Shown: positions 1-12,000, counted from the first letter of the stretch. The stretch: DNA of 64,000 nucleotides from Hypomesus transpacificus (GCF_021917145.1 NC_061062.1:6778160-6842159), one strand, 5' to 3'. The notes: generated by a model from the letters alone, not told the origin. Numbers and translations are program-made.

Positions 1-21
1 GCAGACTGTCCTTAGAACAAG

Positions 22-179
22 CTAACACACACAGCCAAGCTCACACACATGCACAAGCTAACACACAGGCAAGCTACCACACACACACAAACCCACACAC
101 ACACACACACAGCCAAGCTTACACACATGCACAAGCTAACACACAGGCAAGCTACCACACACACACGAACCCACACACA

Positions 180-219
<40 letters not shown>

Positions 220-360
220 GACAAGCAAACACGCACACACACGCACACACACGTAGATAAGCTAACACTCACAAGAGCTAACACATACACCAATACAAGC
301 TAAGATGTACATACACACACACCCACAAGCAAACACACACACACATACACACATTCAAAC
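22..360. repeat. CA-rich simple and compound repeat
   Basis: Interrupted (CA)n with an embedded longer unit: a segment reading like acacatgcacaagctaacac followed by aggcaagctacc occurs twice, near 48-80 and 124-155, so a compound repeat was duplicated. Open frames on both strands here are low-complexity Thr/His or Cys/Val strings and are not genes. Confidence 0.9.
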
Positions 361-714
361 TAACACACCCACTCAAAGATGTAGCATATACCGTAGCAAC
401 TTTGCAGGGGACTGACTGGAGACTATCCAACAAGATTGAGAGGTTTTCAGAAATGTCACTGGTTTTGAATAGTCCTGTTTGTGTTACATAACAATATCCA
501 TTAGGAGATCTTAGTGACTGGTCTCCATCTGGACTAAGCTTAAACGCTCAACTATTCAGATACTCTGTCCCTCTGGATGCAGCTGTGCAAGGTGGTTCTG
601 CATCAAATCAGGGGAGATAAATCAGTTCAGGTCTTGTGGAGGCCTTATGGGTGATTTTCAGAACACATTCTGTGTTTTTTCTTGCCCTCGTATGTTACAT
701 TTTAGCGACGTAGC

Positions 715-830
715 TGGGGAGGGAGAGGCCGAGGAGAGAGGGAGAGCGAGGGAGAGAGAGAGCGAGGGAGAGGGAGAACGAAGGAGAGCGAGCGAGGGAG
801 AGTGAGGGAGAGGGAGAGCGAGGGAGGGAC
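715..830. repeat. GA-rich polypurine tract
   Basis: About 115 bases of gagggagagcgag-like sequence, almost pure purine on the + strand. The minus-strand open frame across it is a Ser/Leu/Pro/Arg artefact. Confidence 0.8.
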
Positions 831-1319
831 TCGATCACATCCAGATGGGGAATGTGTTTCTCTTCCAGTCTGGTTTTACTGCTGATGAGGCAGCTAGACA
901 CGAGGGCTTCACACCCATACCTCTCTATGCAACACTGTGTGTGTGTGCATGCGTGTACGTGCACCTGCCAGGCTGCAGTCCTGGGTCCAGAGCAGGGAAC
1001 ATGGAGGATGAGACTGTAATGTCATCTCACCTGTGTCTGTCTGGAAACCAGTTGTCTCAGTCAGAATCCCCCTGCTCTGGTACGGTCGCTGACAGTAGCC
1101 CTGCCCGGCTAACCTGGCTAGCGTAAAAAGCAGCCACTCAGGAAGGGATTCATTTCCCTGGGTGCAGATCAGAGGGAGTAGGGGCAGATGCTATCTGCGA
1201 GGGATGGGAGGAGCGGTTTCCTGTTTTTAGGTGATGGTGGATGCAGATATGAAAGTGTTCCGTGGCCCTGGAATGTTCTATGTGTTTACTCTCAGTGCTC
1301 TCCAGGCTAGATGGAACTT

Positions 1320-1535
1320 ACCTGCCCCACTACCTGCCCCATCCCCTCTTCTTGCCCAAGACCCCTCTACCTGCCCCATCCCCTCTTCCTACCCCAGTCC
1401 CTTCTACCCCAGTCCCCTTTACCTGCCTCATCCCCTCTTCCTGCCCCAGTCCCCTCTACCTGCCCCATCCCTTCTTTCTACCCCAGTCCCCTCTACCTGC
1501 CCCAGTCCCTCCACCTGCCCCAGCCCCCCTCCAGA
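1320..1535 (+). repeat. Pyrimidine-rich minisatellite (ctacctgccccatcccctct)
   Basis: Six or more degenerate tandem units built from ctacctgcccca and cccctcttcctaccccagtc blocks. All three forward frames stay open because of composition, giving Pro/Ser/Leu strings. Several units end in ccccag, which resembles a splice acceptor. Confidence 0.75.
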
Positions 1536-1847
1536 TGCTGCTGCCTGGTTCTGTGTGGCTTACAGATACACAGCAGACTAGGCACAGAACACATCTAAAT
1601 TAGGAACTGAAAGTCAAGCTTTCTTGTGTTTGTTTCGTAATTGGTCACATGGTCTCTCACAGCTGCACGGCCACAAATAGATTCTTTTTGCTCTCTACTC
1701 TGAAACAAAGAGAGCAAGTGCATGATGAGGACAGTGCTTTTAAAGAATCATGGTCGACATGACTTGTGTCCTTAATATTCTCCTTGTGTCTCCCAGATGA
1801 GGGGGGTGGGGGTTATCTGAACACTGCTCAGGTATGAGAGAAGCCAT

Positions 1848-1939
1848 GACCTACCCAGGTCTGGGTTAGAGACCTACCCAGGTCTGGGTTAGAGACCTAC
1901 CCAGGTCTGGGTTAGAGACCTACCCAGGTCTGGGTTAGA
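1848..1939 (+). repeat. 23-base tandem repeat, 4 copies
   Basis: Four near-identical copies of a 23-base unit starting gacctacccaggtctgggtt, followed by a broken fifth (gacctacgggtc). Within each unit acccaggtctgggt is an inverted repeat. Confidence 0.85.
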
Positions 1940-3562
1940 GACCTACGGGTCTATATGACTATGGGAGTTGTGCAGAGGCAGAATGGAGGGACTATGGGAG
2001 CCGTAATGAAGAGACTATGACGGTGTTGTTCATGGGTAACTAGCCCTAAATTCCAGGCTCTGTGGAACGTTCCGGAATGTGAGCCCTACCTCTAGGGTGT
2101 TGTCCACAGTGGGAGGAATGACACCATTGACAGACCATCTGTGTAACAGAAGCCCACAGCTTGCAGGCATCTGTGCTACCTGCTACCTATCTTAAAGTTC
2201 AGCTTTGTTCAGACCCAACAAGAACAAGCTTTGTTCCGATGCAGTCTATGCATTTGTGTTGGTGGCCGTGCTTGACCGAGAATACAACCATGATGGCTGT
2301 TTTTAAAGTGGATTAGGTGTTCCGTACTGTGTAGGTACAGTAGGTTGTAGATGACGAGGAACTATATTGTCATTCCTCAGTTCCTGACAACGCCCACTGT
2401 TTCATAACACTCTTTCTCTGCTGTCAGAGGCCTACTCTGGAATATCTTTAAACGTCAGGCCAGGCCAGGCGTGTGTGTGTGTGTGTATGTGTTCGTGTTC
2501 AGGGAACAGGTTGACGACAGGCTTATGTCTGACTAGTCATTGTTAATATGCAGAACTTCCCAGCCAGGAGGTGGCTGTGAGACTGGCGTCCGGGACTGAT
2601 CTCCCACATCACATGCCAAAGATTGTGCCTTCATGTCATGGTTATCTCTGCCCAATCAGAACCTCTGTTTGATCTGTTTGTCTTCTGTTGGGGATGTTTT
2701 GACCTTCAGTGATCTCCATGTCTGGTTCAGCCAACATTGTGAAACTTTTTAAATGACAGGGTTGAGCATTAAAAGCGCTGATCTGTGAAACCAGGAAATG
2801 GGGTGGGTGTGTGTGTGTGTGGTAGGTCATGGTGCCGTACTGTTGCTCCCCTCACTGGTGCTGTGCTCAGCAGGCAGGTGCTGAGCCTCATCTGCACGTC
2901 AGAACAGAACAGACCAGGGAAGGCTTTCCCACGAGGCATAGCTGACTCAGTCTGACTAGCGCCAGCTGCTTGGTAGTTTAAAGCAGCGGTGTTCGTAGGA
3001 GGGCCGTCTGTGTACGTGTGTGTGTACGTGTGCGTGTAAGCAAGGTGGTTGTGTTGTTTGCTAGAACATGGCCACTAGTATTCAGGCCACTCATTGTTAG
3101 TTAAAGGAGGGGAGTTTCAGTGTCATTGTTCTCTTGCCAAGGCTAATGACAACAACAAGCGGCCCCAAGGAATTATGGGAAGTCTGACCACTCTTTGATG
3201 ACCTGGGGGGGGGGGGGGGGGCTGCTGTTCAGTAAGACTCCCCCCCACCCGCCAGCCCCATGCCCTGTTGTAAGGACAGATTAACCTAATTTAGAAAAAC
3301 AAAGAGGCAATTCACAGTGTCCCATGACCCCACCTACCCTCTGTCTATTGGTACAGGGACTCATAAACAAATCCCTCCATCAAGATCTCCTAGTACTTGG
3401 AATGTTGTTCAAACTGTCAGTTTAGGTTCAGCAGCCAAATGATTTGGTTCATCCACTGAGCAGGACACAGTATGAACATTTATCGGCCATATTGTGTGTC
3501 AAAAGCATGTTGACAAGGTGGCTGTGCTAACCCCGTCTCCTGACGTCTCCTTTGTGCTCCAG

Positions 3563-6500
3563 GTGGTACAAGCTCAACTCCAAGACAGGGAAGAAGGAGA
3601 AGGAGAGAGGAGACGTCCAGGTCACCATCCAGTTCACCCGCAACAACCTGACGGCCAGCATGTACAACCTCTCCATCAAGGACAAGCAGCGCTCCGCCTT
3701 TGGCAAGCTGAAGGACCGCATGAGGGGGAAGAAGAGGAGCAGCGAGGAGGACTCCTCGTCCGCCGTCCTGCCCGCGGGCTGCGGGACGCTGCGGACCCGT
3801 CTGCCCAGCGACGGCGGCGGCGAGGAGGAGTACGAGGACGACGAGGGAGGCGAGGGGCGCCGCAGCAAGATGAGGAACTTCTTCCTGAGGGGGAAGCTGC
3901 GTAAGTCGTCGGACACGCGCTCCAGCACGTCGCTGGGCTCGGAGAGCAGCGAGTCGTCGTCGCGCGGCGGCAGCCTTAGCCCCACGGCAGGCATCAGCGT
4001 GGTGGTGTCAGACCTGTCGAACTCGCCCAGCAACAGCAGCAACCTGACCGACAACAGCCCCGGTGAGGCCGCCAGGAATGACACACACTGTACACACGCG
4101 TGTGTGTGAGCGTGGGGGGGCATGTAGATACATGGAGAGTTGCTAAACCTTGTTGAGTTTCATATACAGTATATACACCTATTTATGAGCGTTATTATTC
4201 AAGCCTTCTCACCTACAGTAGTGTCACAATATAGAACTGTATCTCGGGTCTACTTTTTATTTAAATGCGTCTTATCCGCTAACGTCTCCTCTCCCCTTGA
4301 CAGAGCACACGGCCGGTACTTCGCCCCAGCTGTCGCCCCACAAGTGCGACCTCAGCCAGGAGACCGGCGAGATCTCCTTCCCCGTACCGCCACCGCCCTT
4401 CAACGGAAACCACGTGCACGACAGCCAATCCCAGGTGGCGGTCTCGGAGGAAGGCTCCGTGTCTCTGCGGCCGCTGCAGAAGTCTCTTCCACTGTCGGTG
4501 TCGCTGCAGAACCTGCGTGCCCGGGCCGAGGCGCCGGGCGGGGGGCGGGCGGGGGACGGCCGCCGCTGGTCCTTTGACAAGGCAGGCGATGAAGAGAAGG
4601 CGGCCATAGCAGCGGCGCTGGAGCAGGCAGGCGTGGCGCTGGGGGGGGAGGAGGAGGGGCTCCTGGAGCGGGGGGCCGCCACCACCCTCGCCGCCGTGGA
4701 GGCCGACAGCCAGGACAGGAAGCAGGGGAGGAACGTGTTCGCTCACAGGAGGGAGGAGTGTGCGGGGGGAGAACAGAGCCGGGGCGAGTTGGAGCAGGCC
4801 CCTGCCGAGGAGAAGCAGAAAGGCTGGTTCGGATCAAAGGACTCCCACAGCAAACCCAGGTGAGGCAAGCGGAACCAAGTATAAACACAACGGCGTTCAG
4901 CGCTGCTGACAACTCTTTTGTTTCTTCGCAGGCCAGGTAATAAATGAATATGTTAGGTTGGCCTGAGCTAGCAGGCCCGCGGGCCTTGGTCCACCACCTA
5001 CAGTCTGTGTCACCTGAGTTTGGTTGAATCACAAACTGGCCTCACCTGGAGCTCTCTATAGGGGACAGCAGGAAGTTAGGCCAAAGAACCTTGTTGCTAA
5101 GCGATCATTGTACTCATGCTAATAGTAAGGTGTTTAGGGGACGCTTTGATCCAAAGCAATGTACAGGGAGGGGGGATTCTAACCTGCAACCTCTTGATCT
5201 GCAGTGGAAAGCTCTAACCACCTAGCTACAGCCATCTCCCATGGTCATCGTTTAGGTTTCCTCACATCGTCTGGGTCTGGAGTGTGTGACGTCCAGGCAT
5301 GTTCACTCAGGGCATGAAGCTGGTACACACATGGCATCAGAGAAGCTTGCCTCTCCCTCAGATTCAGGTTCTAGCTCGGTTCTCTGCCTCAGACCCAAGA
5401 TGTAGCTGGGTTCTCTTCCCCAGGTTCTACCGGGGTTCTCTTCCCCAGGTTCTAGCGGGGTTCTCTTCCCCAGGTTTCTAGCAGGGTTCTCTTCCCCAGG
5501 TTCTAGCGGGGTTCCCTTCCCCAGGTTCTACCGGGGTTCTCTCCCCCAGGTTCCAGCTATGTTCTCAGCCCCAGCAGAAGGCTCTGGTTACATCACACAA
5601 CTGCAGTGCAGAGAGGGTGGGGTCTGGCTCCTCTGGACAGGAAATGTGTGAAATTGAAACCACACATGAGCTGTGTTTCAGCAGGGTATGACTGGCTGAG
5701 GAGGAGTATGTCACGAGGATGTTATGTTCCGTATAACAACTGCATGGCTCCATTTCCTGACCTATAAAATGCAATGTGGTTAATCGTGCATTTAAGTGTG
5801 TGTGTGTGTGTGCGTGCGTGCGGGCACGGGCATGTTTGTGTACGTGTGTGTGCGTCTGTGTGTGTTAACTAGAGCATTGCGAAAACAGGATGTCTAATCA
5901 GTCCCACCTTCAGTTGAAGAATCAGTTGAAGTCACACCTCGGTGACTGCTCTGCCCTCACCAGGGTGATTTACCGGCCGCTCTGCTACTCCAGTGTAGGC
6001 CCGGCACCAATGGGAAATGCTTCACGCCCCAGCCCTGTACTGGACCCATGTCTGCCTACTGAAGGCCCACAGTGCCATGTTAGCATACTGTACTTCAAAC
6101 AGCACTCACAAAACGCCTTCTATGTGCATCGGTTTGAGCTAAGTTTGGGGTGGTCATTTGAATTCCCTTTCTCTTCTGAGGCGTTTCCCAAACCTTAAAT
6201 AACCACAGAAATATGTTTTTTGGGGGGGTATTCAATAAATAGTTAGATCTAGCAATCTGTGTGAATACGAATAAGTGGGCAGCCTGAAGGAGGGAGCAGG
6301 CATGGGGCAGATATGGAGGATTTATAAACAAAGATTACACTAATGATGGAGTCGCTGTGGGTTGTTTCTCTGTGGTATTTTGGGGAGCGTACCTTAGGTG
6401 AGTAGTGTGAACAAACAGCATTCATTAAGAAGACTGTGTTCCTTCCTTTCACAGCCTGATGGTGTCCACTAAACTAGAGCCCAGCTCAGAGTCCCCCACC

Positions 6501-9500
6501 ACCCCACCCCCTCCTGGCTCCTCTCCCCCTCCTTCCTCTGTCTCTCTGGGGACCCTACGTCACACTAATCCCTTCTGCCCCTCACAGAGCCCCCCCACCC
6601 CCATGTCCCCCTCCAACCCCTTCCTCCCCCTCCTGCAGTGTAACCCTTTCTACGAGGACATGCTGGCTGACAAGGCTATAACACCAGCTCTGCCCCCTCT
6701 GCCTTACCCCTCCAGCTCTGCCCCTCGCCCTCCCCCACTGCCCCCCTCCTCCAGCCCCGGTAATCCTAACCCCACCCTGCTCAGAGAACGTCCCCTCACA
6801 GAGGGGCACTATGGGAAGGAAGCTAGCGTCACAGTCAGGAAACGACCGCTCCCGCCGATCCCGTCCGAGGACAACAACCTGACCGGCCAGAGATCGTCCA
6901 ATCCCTTCTCCCCGTCTGGCAGGGCTGCGGTGGGACAGGAAGTTGTGTGGGACGACTCCTTCGAAGCGTTTGCTGCAAACAGGTTGAAGTCTCCGGAGGA
7001 AGTTGACAGGCACCGCGGCCCACGGGACACAGCTCACCCTCTGCTGGACGCAGCGGCTGGACCCTGGACTACAGACAGTCACACGCATCACCCGCATCTG
7101 AATGCAAACTCTGCTGTCCACCCCTCCCCTACTGCCGGTGCCACTCTGATGGCATCCACATCCTCCTCCTCAACTGAGGGAAACACCAATCACATGAAGC
7201 TCCTGCACACACTACAACATGACATGTCAGCCCACGTTAGCCCAGCCCAGAATGGCGTTGAAGCACACCTTGATAGGTCAAAGACCACTAATCCTGCTGC
7301 TTCCTCACCTGAGCTAATGTCAGGGTGTGAGACCAAGCACACTATCCTCACTGCCAACACTGTTGAGATGACCACTAACGCACATGAACATCCCAACACA
7401 CACTCGTCATTCAGCTCCCCAAACCCACGTGCAGGCCTGGAGCTGGAGCACGTAAAGGTCACCTCCAGCCCTGGTCCTGTAGGAGGTGACAGGGTAGTGG
7501 AGGAGGAGGTCACCTCCAGCCCTGGTCCTGTAGGAGGTGACAGGGTAGTGGAGGAGGAGGTCACCTCCAGCCCTGGTCCTGTAGGAGTAGACAGGCTGGT
7601 GGAGGAGGAGGTCACCTCCAGCCCTGGTCCTGTAGGAGGTGACAGGGTAGTGGAGGAGGAGGTCACCTCCAGCCCTGGTCCTGTAGGAGTAGACAGGCTG
7701 GTGGAGGAGGAGGTCACCTCCAGCCCTGGTCCTGTAGATCCCACATCTTCTGAGACAGGCTCTACAGCCCCAGTCTCCTTCGAGCCAAGGCTGGGGGTTC
7801 CATCTCCACAGAGGCCTGGAGAGAAGAGAGAGAAGAACCCTAACCTAGAAATGAAAGATTCAGTTGCTAGTTCTGCAGAGGAGGCTAAGCTTTCCATCTC
7901 CGTCGCAACGGAAGATGTTGAGGCAAGCACTTCCGTTTCAGATGATGACCACTCTTTGACCACACCCTCGTTTTACATCATGACCTCCTCCCCCGGCGAC
8001 GGCGGCTCTCTGAAGTCCTCTCCTCTCAGCATGGCCTCAGGGATGCCCAGCGTTATCCAGGGTCCTCCCAAACCAGCCAGGCTGTTCAGCAACTCCCTCA
8101 ACACCAGCCAGATAAGAACCAGCCCTAGCCAAGGCTTCGATGGCGTGCTGTTAAACCCCAGAGTGCTTGACCTGAGCCCTGGCACTCCCAACATTCTGTA
8201 CGAGAGTGCCGACTCGCAGCAGTACCAGTCCTGCCACTCCCAGCAGTCCTCCAGGGCCTCCAGTCTCTCAGGTGAGGGACACAGGATGGAGACGTTTCCC
8301 CCAACACTACCCTCCCAGAGTGGGGAGGAAGTTGACGGCGAGGTGGGGTCTTTGTCTTGGCCTGTTACTGGCTGCAAGAACACAGTTCCCTGGGAGCTGG
8401 AGGAAGAGGAGGAGCAGTCTGAGGGTTGTAGGGTGTCTGGTAACGTTCACATCCAGTCGGAAGCGTCCAGTGTTGTCGGGATGAGTGCGGATGAGGGGAA
8501 AGACGCTGCTCTCCAACCACGTTTCCTGCTCGGGGACTACCTCTCGGAGCCTCATCTAGAAACGCCCTCCGGAGCACCAGGCAACGGCAGCCGCTCACCG
8601 CCCGGGGCTGAGAAGGAAGCAGTCAGAGGGACCCAGGATGTCGGGTCAGGTGACCAGCGTTCAGAACACTCTCCTGTTCTTCAGCCCGGGGCGCTCCATC
8701 GCTCCCTCTCCGAGGGCACGGTCACGGCTGGTCTCCAGGATCTGTCATCCTCGTTCGGTAGCGACCCCGGCGTGAACCTGGACACTTCCTCTCTCCACCC
8801 TGACCCCTACCTTCCTGCCTCTCCCAACCCCTGTCCTCTAACCGCCAGTAGCTCCTCCTCCGCTCCTCCCTCCCTCTCTGTCCGTGCCACGCTGAGGTCA
8901 TCAGCCAGCCCGGCCCTGCCCACTGCCTGTGTCCCCGCTGCGATTGGTGCACCACATGCTGCCATGCTGCCCCCGGACACACAGCAGGCAGCCAATCAGG
9001 AGAACAGGTGAGGTCGCACATGCTCAGATTGAAGGGCAGGGGGACGCAGGTGTTCACGGGTCACGGTAACAAGCATTTCTATCTGAACTTCAACTCATCA
9101 ATGTTACTCTCTCTGCCAATACCTCTCATATACTGTCACTGTCAGTCCCTCACAACCTGAGTCCCCCTCACTAACCCTGACAGGTCTCGCTCTCCAACCT
9201 TAGCGTAGCTGGCAGTAGGGGGAGACATTTTTTCCCCAGCTGGAGAAATGTGTTCTATCCTCACTCTATCTCTCTCCTTTCTACTCCTAACGGGCCACGG
9301 TAGTGATCCCACAGTCACAGGCCTGTCACCAAGGTGATGGGGGGGGGCTCTCACAGGGTGTTAACCGGGTGTCAATTATAAAACAACAGAAATATTAACG
9401 ACCTTCTCTTTCATGTTTCCTTCTTGCTTCAAGGTGTTGGATCTACATACACAAGCTTTTGGGGGTGGTTCGCATGACGTTGTGTGTCTAACCGCATGTT

Positions 9501-10336
9501 TCTAAGACGGTGTGCTGAATGACATGGCAGCATCCCAGAGAGGTGGCTCCCCTGAGGTGTGTGGTTGCTGCTGTCTCACCCGTGTCTCTGCTCTGTGCCC
9601 CTCAGCCCCCACGCGGTGAAGCCCCTGAGCGTGCCGGCGGAGGAGAAGGGCCGCTCGGTGTTGGCCAGTGGCCTGGAGAAGCTTCGATCCACCATCCACC
9701 CGGGGAGGAGCGGACAGCTGGCCGGGCCGGAGCCAGAGAGGAGGAAGGTAGGGGAGCACACACATGCTAGCAGCTCTCCCCCCACACAGGCTAACTGTTC
9801 TCACCCCACACAGGCTAACTGTTCTCACCCCACACAGGCTAACTGTTCTCACCCCACACAGGCTAGCAGCTCTCCCCCCCAGAGGCTAACGGTTCTCACC
9901 CCACACACTCCCCAGAACACTGTTCAACCCGTTTCTCTGTTGAACGTTGTTACCCTACATTTATATAACTATACATATCTCTCTTTCTCTCTCGTTTATT
10001 CTTCCTCTCCCTCCCTTGTTTCTTCTCCCTCTCTCTCGTTCCTTCCTTCCCTCTCTCTCTGTCTGTCTCCTCCTTCAGTCACTGACAGAAGGGGCGGGGT
10101 CCTACTACCACCTGACCCACAGCGAGCTGGTGTCGCTGCTGCTGCGGCGGGAGGCGGATCTAGAGAGGCAGAGGGCGGAGTTTGAGCACCAGGGCACCCT
10201 GCTGGGGCGGAGGGAGGCGGAACTGCGCCGGCTGAAGCCCCAGGTGAGAGACCTGGAGGACTACATCGACACGCTGCTGGTCCGCATCATGGAGCAGACA
10301 CCCACCCTGCTGCAAGTACGCACCAAGCTCAAGTGA
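3563..10336 (+). CDS. rab11fip5: Rab11 family-interacting protein 5 (class I FIP), exons 2-6, 5' partial
   Basis: Class I FIPs link Rab11 on recycling endosomes to membrane and motor partners. Exons read as 3563-4062, 4304-4859, 6455-9007, 9606-9747 and 10079-10336, all with GT-AG borders and matching phases, giving 1335 residues plus stop. The start is the end of the C2 domain (WYKLNSKTGKKEKERG, then FTRNNLTASM), followed by the FIP5-like FFLRGKLRKSS block. The C-terminus is the Rab11-binding coiled coil (YYHLTHSELVSLLL, then VRDLEDYIDTLLVRIMEQ). Exon 5 carries SPHAVKPLS and SSGLEKL-like sequence typical of FIP5. The name also rests on sfxn5, emx1 and noto lying next door. The first exon with the rest of C2 is missing from the window. 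Oddities are a 2.55-kb exon 4 and extra residues in the coiled coil. An ATG at 3552 lies in the intron and is not the start. FIP1 is the main alternative. Confidence 0.88.
5128..5240. repeat. Degenerate fish tRNA-like SINE fragment
   Basis: A ggacgctttgatccaaagca block is followed by gggattctaacctgcaacctc, resembling the widespread fish repeat with a gcagacgcttttatccaaag block and a minus-strand B-box-like gggaatcgaacc. Old and diverged; intronic in rab11fip5. Confidence 0.55.
5405..5562 (+). repeat. Acceptor-like minisatellite (26-27 base unit)
   Basis: About six units of ggggttctcttccccaggtt plus ctacc or ctagc. Each unit contains a short pyrimidine run ending in CAG, so the array is a row of acceptor-like sites inside rab11fip5 intron 3. 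Confidence 0.8.
6455..9007 (+). CDS. rab11fip5: rab11fip5 exon 4: long frame-neutral cassette exon with NPF motifs
   Basis: One 2553-base exon (851 codons) between ttcacag and gtgagg. It begins at codon position 3 (AG|C) and ends after position 2 (AG|), so joining exon 3 straight to exon 5 keeps the frame and yields KPSPHAVKPLS, the junction remembered from the short mammalian protein. Four NPF tripeptides lie near its N-terminus (TNPFCPSQ, SNPFLPLLQCNPFYED, SNPFSPSG); NPF is the ligand of EH domains such as those of EHD proteins. A WDDSFEAF acidic-aromatic block follows, then a 17-residue repeat array. The rest is Ser/Pro-rich and probably disordered. Confidence 0.85.
7458..7736 (+). repeat. 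Coding minisatellite, 51-base unit (17 residues)
   Basis: Five full copies and a partial sixth. Each codes VTSSPGPVGGDRVVEEE or the variant with GVDRLVEEE, in the order A-A-B-A-B-partial. The alternation suggests duplication of an A-B pair. The unit is a multiple of three, so copy number can change without a frameshift. Confidence 0.93.
9764..9910 (+). repeat. 24-base minisatellite in rab11fip5 intron 5
   Basis: Starts 17 bases after the exon 5 donor. Units read cacacaggctaactgttctc plus accc, about four copies with two variant units (gctagcagctctccccc). Each contains cacag|g, resembling a splice acceptor. Confidence 0.85.
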
Positions 10337-12000
10337 CCAGGGGCAAAGACGGCACCGCGGCCCTGCACCGGCCGACTCCGACACTCCCAGCCCGCCCGAT
10401 GCCCAACAATCACACACACACGGCTGTCTAGTATTTTCACTGCTGTGCTGTCCTTTTTGATCTAGAGATTCCAGCAATGAGAAATGTGTCTTTGTGTTGG
10501 CATGCTTTCCTGTGCTGGAACACGTCCGTGCTGAGTGGGTGGGTGGGGGAGGGGGTCCTCAGGTTGCTTCAGGTCAAAGCAGTTGGTCTTCAGCTGAAAG
10601 AGTTGGCTCAAGCGGCTTAAACAAAAACCCAGAATCCTCTTTGCAATACTTATGATTGTAGAAACAAATCACTTTGTCACAACCGTAAAGACAAAAAAAC
10701 GTTCCCTCGTGAGCAGCAACCGTTGAGAAGCTACAAACCAAATGAATGTTCCCCTCACGTCACTTGCAGCGGTGAAGGAAACGATCCTTGGGGGCAGCAA
10801 GATCCAGAAAGTGTTCTTAGCCAGCAAGCAAATAGTTCGACTGTTGATGCACGAAAGGTGCGCGTTGATATGTATTTTTGGGCTTGTTTTCTTTGACGTC
10901 TTCTGACGGGCATGCCTTGATGACACGCAGGCTCTGCTAGGGAGCTCACGCAGGGTCGGTTTAGCCACGACGACGTCCCCCCGTGTCACATCACCATGTT
11001 GGGTCGGGGTTCAGCCTCTCCCAGCCCCCGCTTCTGCCTTGTGCTGTTCCTGAAGAACATGCTCACAAACACGCTGGTACTAGACACCGTGTCTGTCACA
11101 CCTGCCCCCCCTCCTCTACCTGTCACCCCCCACTCCCTAACTGCCCCCCCCTGACTCTCCACCCCCCCATAACTGCCCCCCCCCCCCCGACATCTCCCTA
11201 ATGCTTCAGCTCAGGCACGCATACTGCTTAGTGCTTTCAGGTGTGTTACAAAAGGGATATATTCCGTGTATCTACAGAGTATATGTCGTACTGAAATGCC
11301 AAACGCTGCCTTATTTTTTGGTCAATGTGAATAGTTTTGTTTCATTACAGCACTTCATTGAATTACGCATCTTACTCCTGTGTCTGGGGACTGCGTATTT
11401 GTGAGATGCTTTCTCATGATATTATTTCGATAATTGCACCAAGTTTAGTGGTAAACATACCAATAGAAAATTTGCTGAAAATTCCTGTTACAAAACCCCA
11501 AGCCAAGCCTTGAAGAGTGTGGAGCAGACATCCAGAGTCACTGTTCAGTATTCAGATAGAGTCACTGTCACAGCTTCTAGATGTGTCCTTGCACCGCACT
11601 ACTACAGCTCTGTTTGTGTCAGCACAGCCGGATTTCCCAGCCTGGTTGACAGCCTGGTTTAACAGCTTGGTTGACAGCCTGGTTTGACAGCACTGTCCAC
11701 TGCTATAAGACTGAGGACTTAGAGGGCGAAATACAGATTTTAAAACTTACAGCAAACAGATTGAAGCTCCTCATTTCAACGCTGCTGTCCAGTTGCATCA
11801 TGGCGTGCTTAGTCGATTTAGAAAGACGTGCTAGATGTGACTCGACGCCATGTCCTCCATGTGTAGCTTGACTTCAGTAACTGACTGTATTCTGTCCCGA
11901 TTGTGTAGCTGAAGGATTGTGCTCAAAGGTTGGAAAGTTTACAATTCGTAATGCAATTGTTTCACATATTTTGTATATTTAATAAAGAATATTTTGTGTT
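10337..12000 (+). other. rab11fip5: rab11fip5 3'UTR
   Basis: From the TGA to just past an AATAAA at 11981-11986, about 1.65 kb. It contains C-rich runs near 11100-11190 and no other convincing coding segment. The 3' end is inferred from the poly(A) signal only. Confidence 0.55.
11981..11986 (+). promoter_or_regulatory. Polyadenylation signal AATAAA (rab11fip5)
   Basis: Canonical hexamer in AT-rich context followed by T-rich sequence, and the last such signal I see before the next gene on this strand. Confidence 0.5.

Larger units (their letters stand above)
361..3562 (+). other. Non-coding; probable intron 1 of rab11fip5
   Basis: No convincing exon was found. The stretch ends at a splice acceptor (tttgtgctccag) in front of the rab11fip5 exon at 3563, so most of it should be intron 1. 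It holds a polypurine tract, a pyrimidine-rich minisatellite, a 23-base tandem repeat, TG runs near 2470 and 2807, and an 18-base poly-G near 3207. The exon coding the N-terminal part of the C2 domain is not visible and presumably lies upstream of base 1. Confidence 0.6.

Noticed and set aside
12..303. Overlapping open frames on both strands at the left end
   Set aside because: Pure consequence of CA repeats; residues are only Cys/Val or Thr/His.
1231..1603. Three overlapping Pro-rich open frames
   Set aside because: All frames of a pyrimidine-rich tandem repeat; no splice or family support.
7190..7963. 257-codon minus-strand open frame
   Set aside because: Antisense of the rab11fip5 coding repeat (Ser/Thr/Gly-rich shadow of the 17-residue array).
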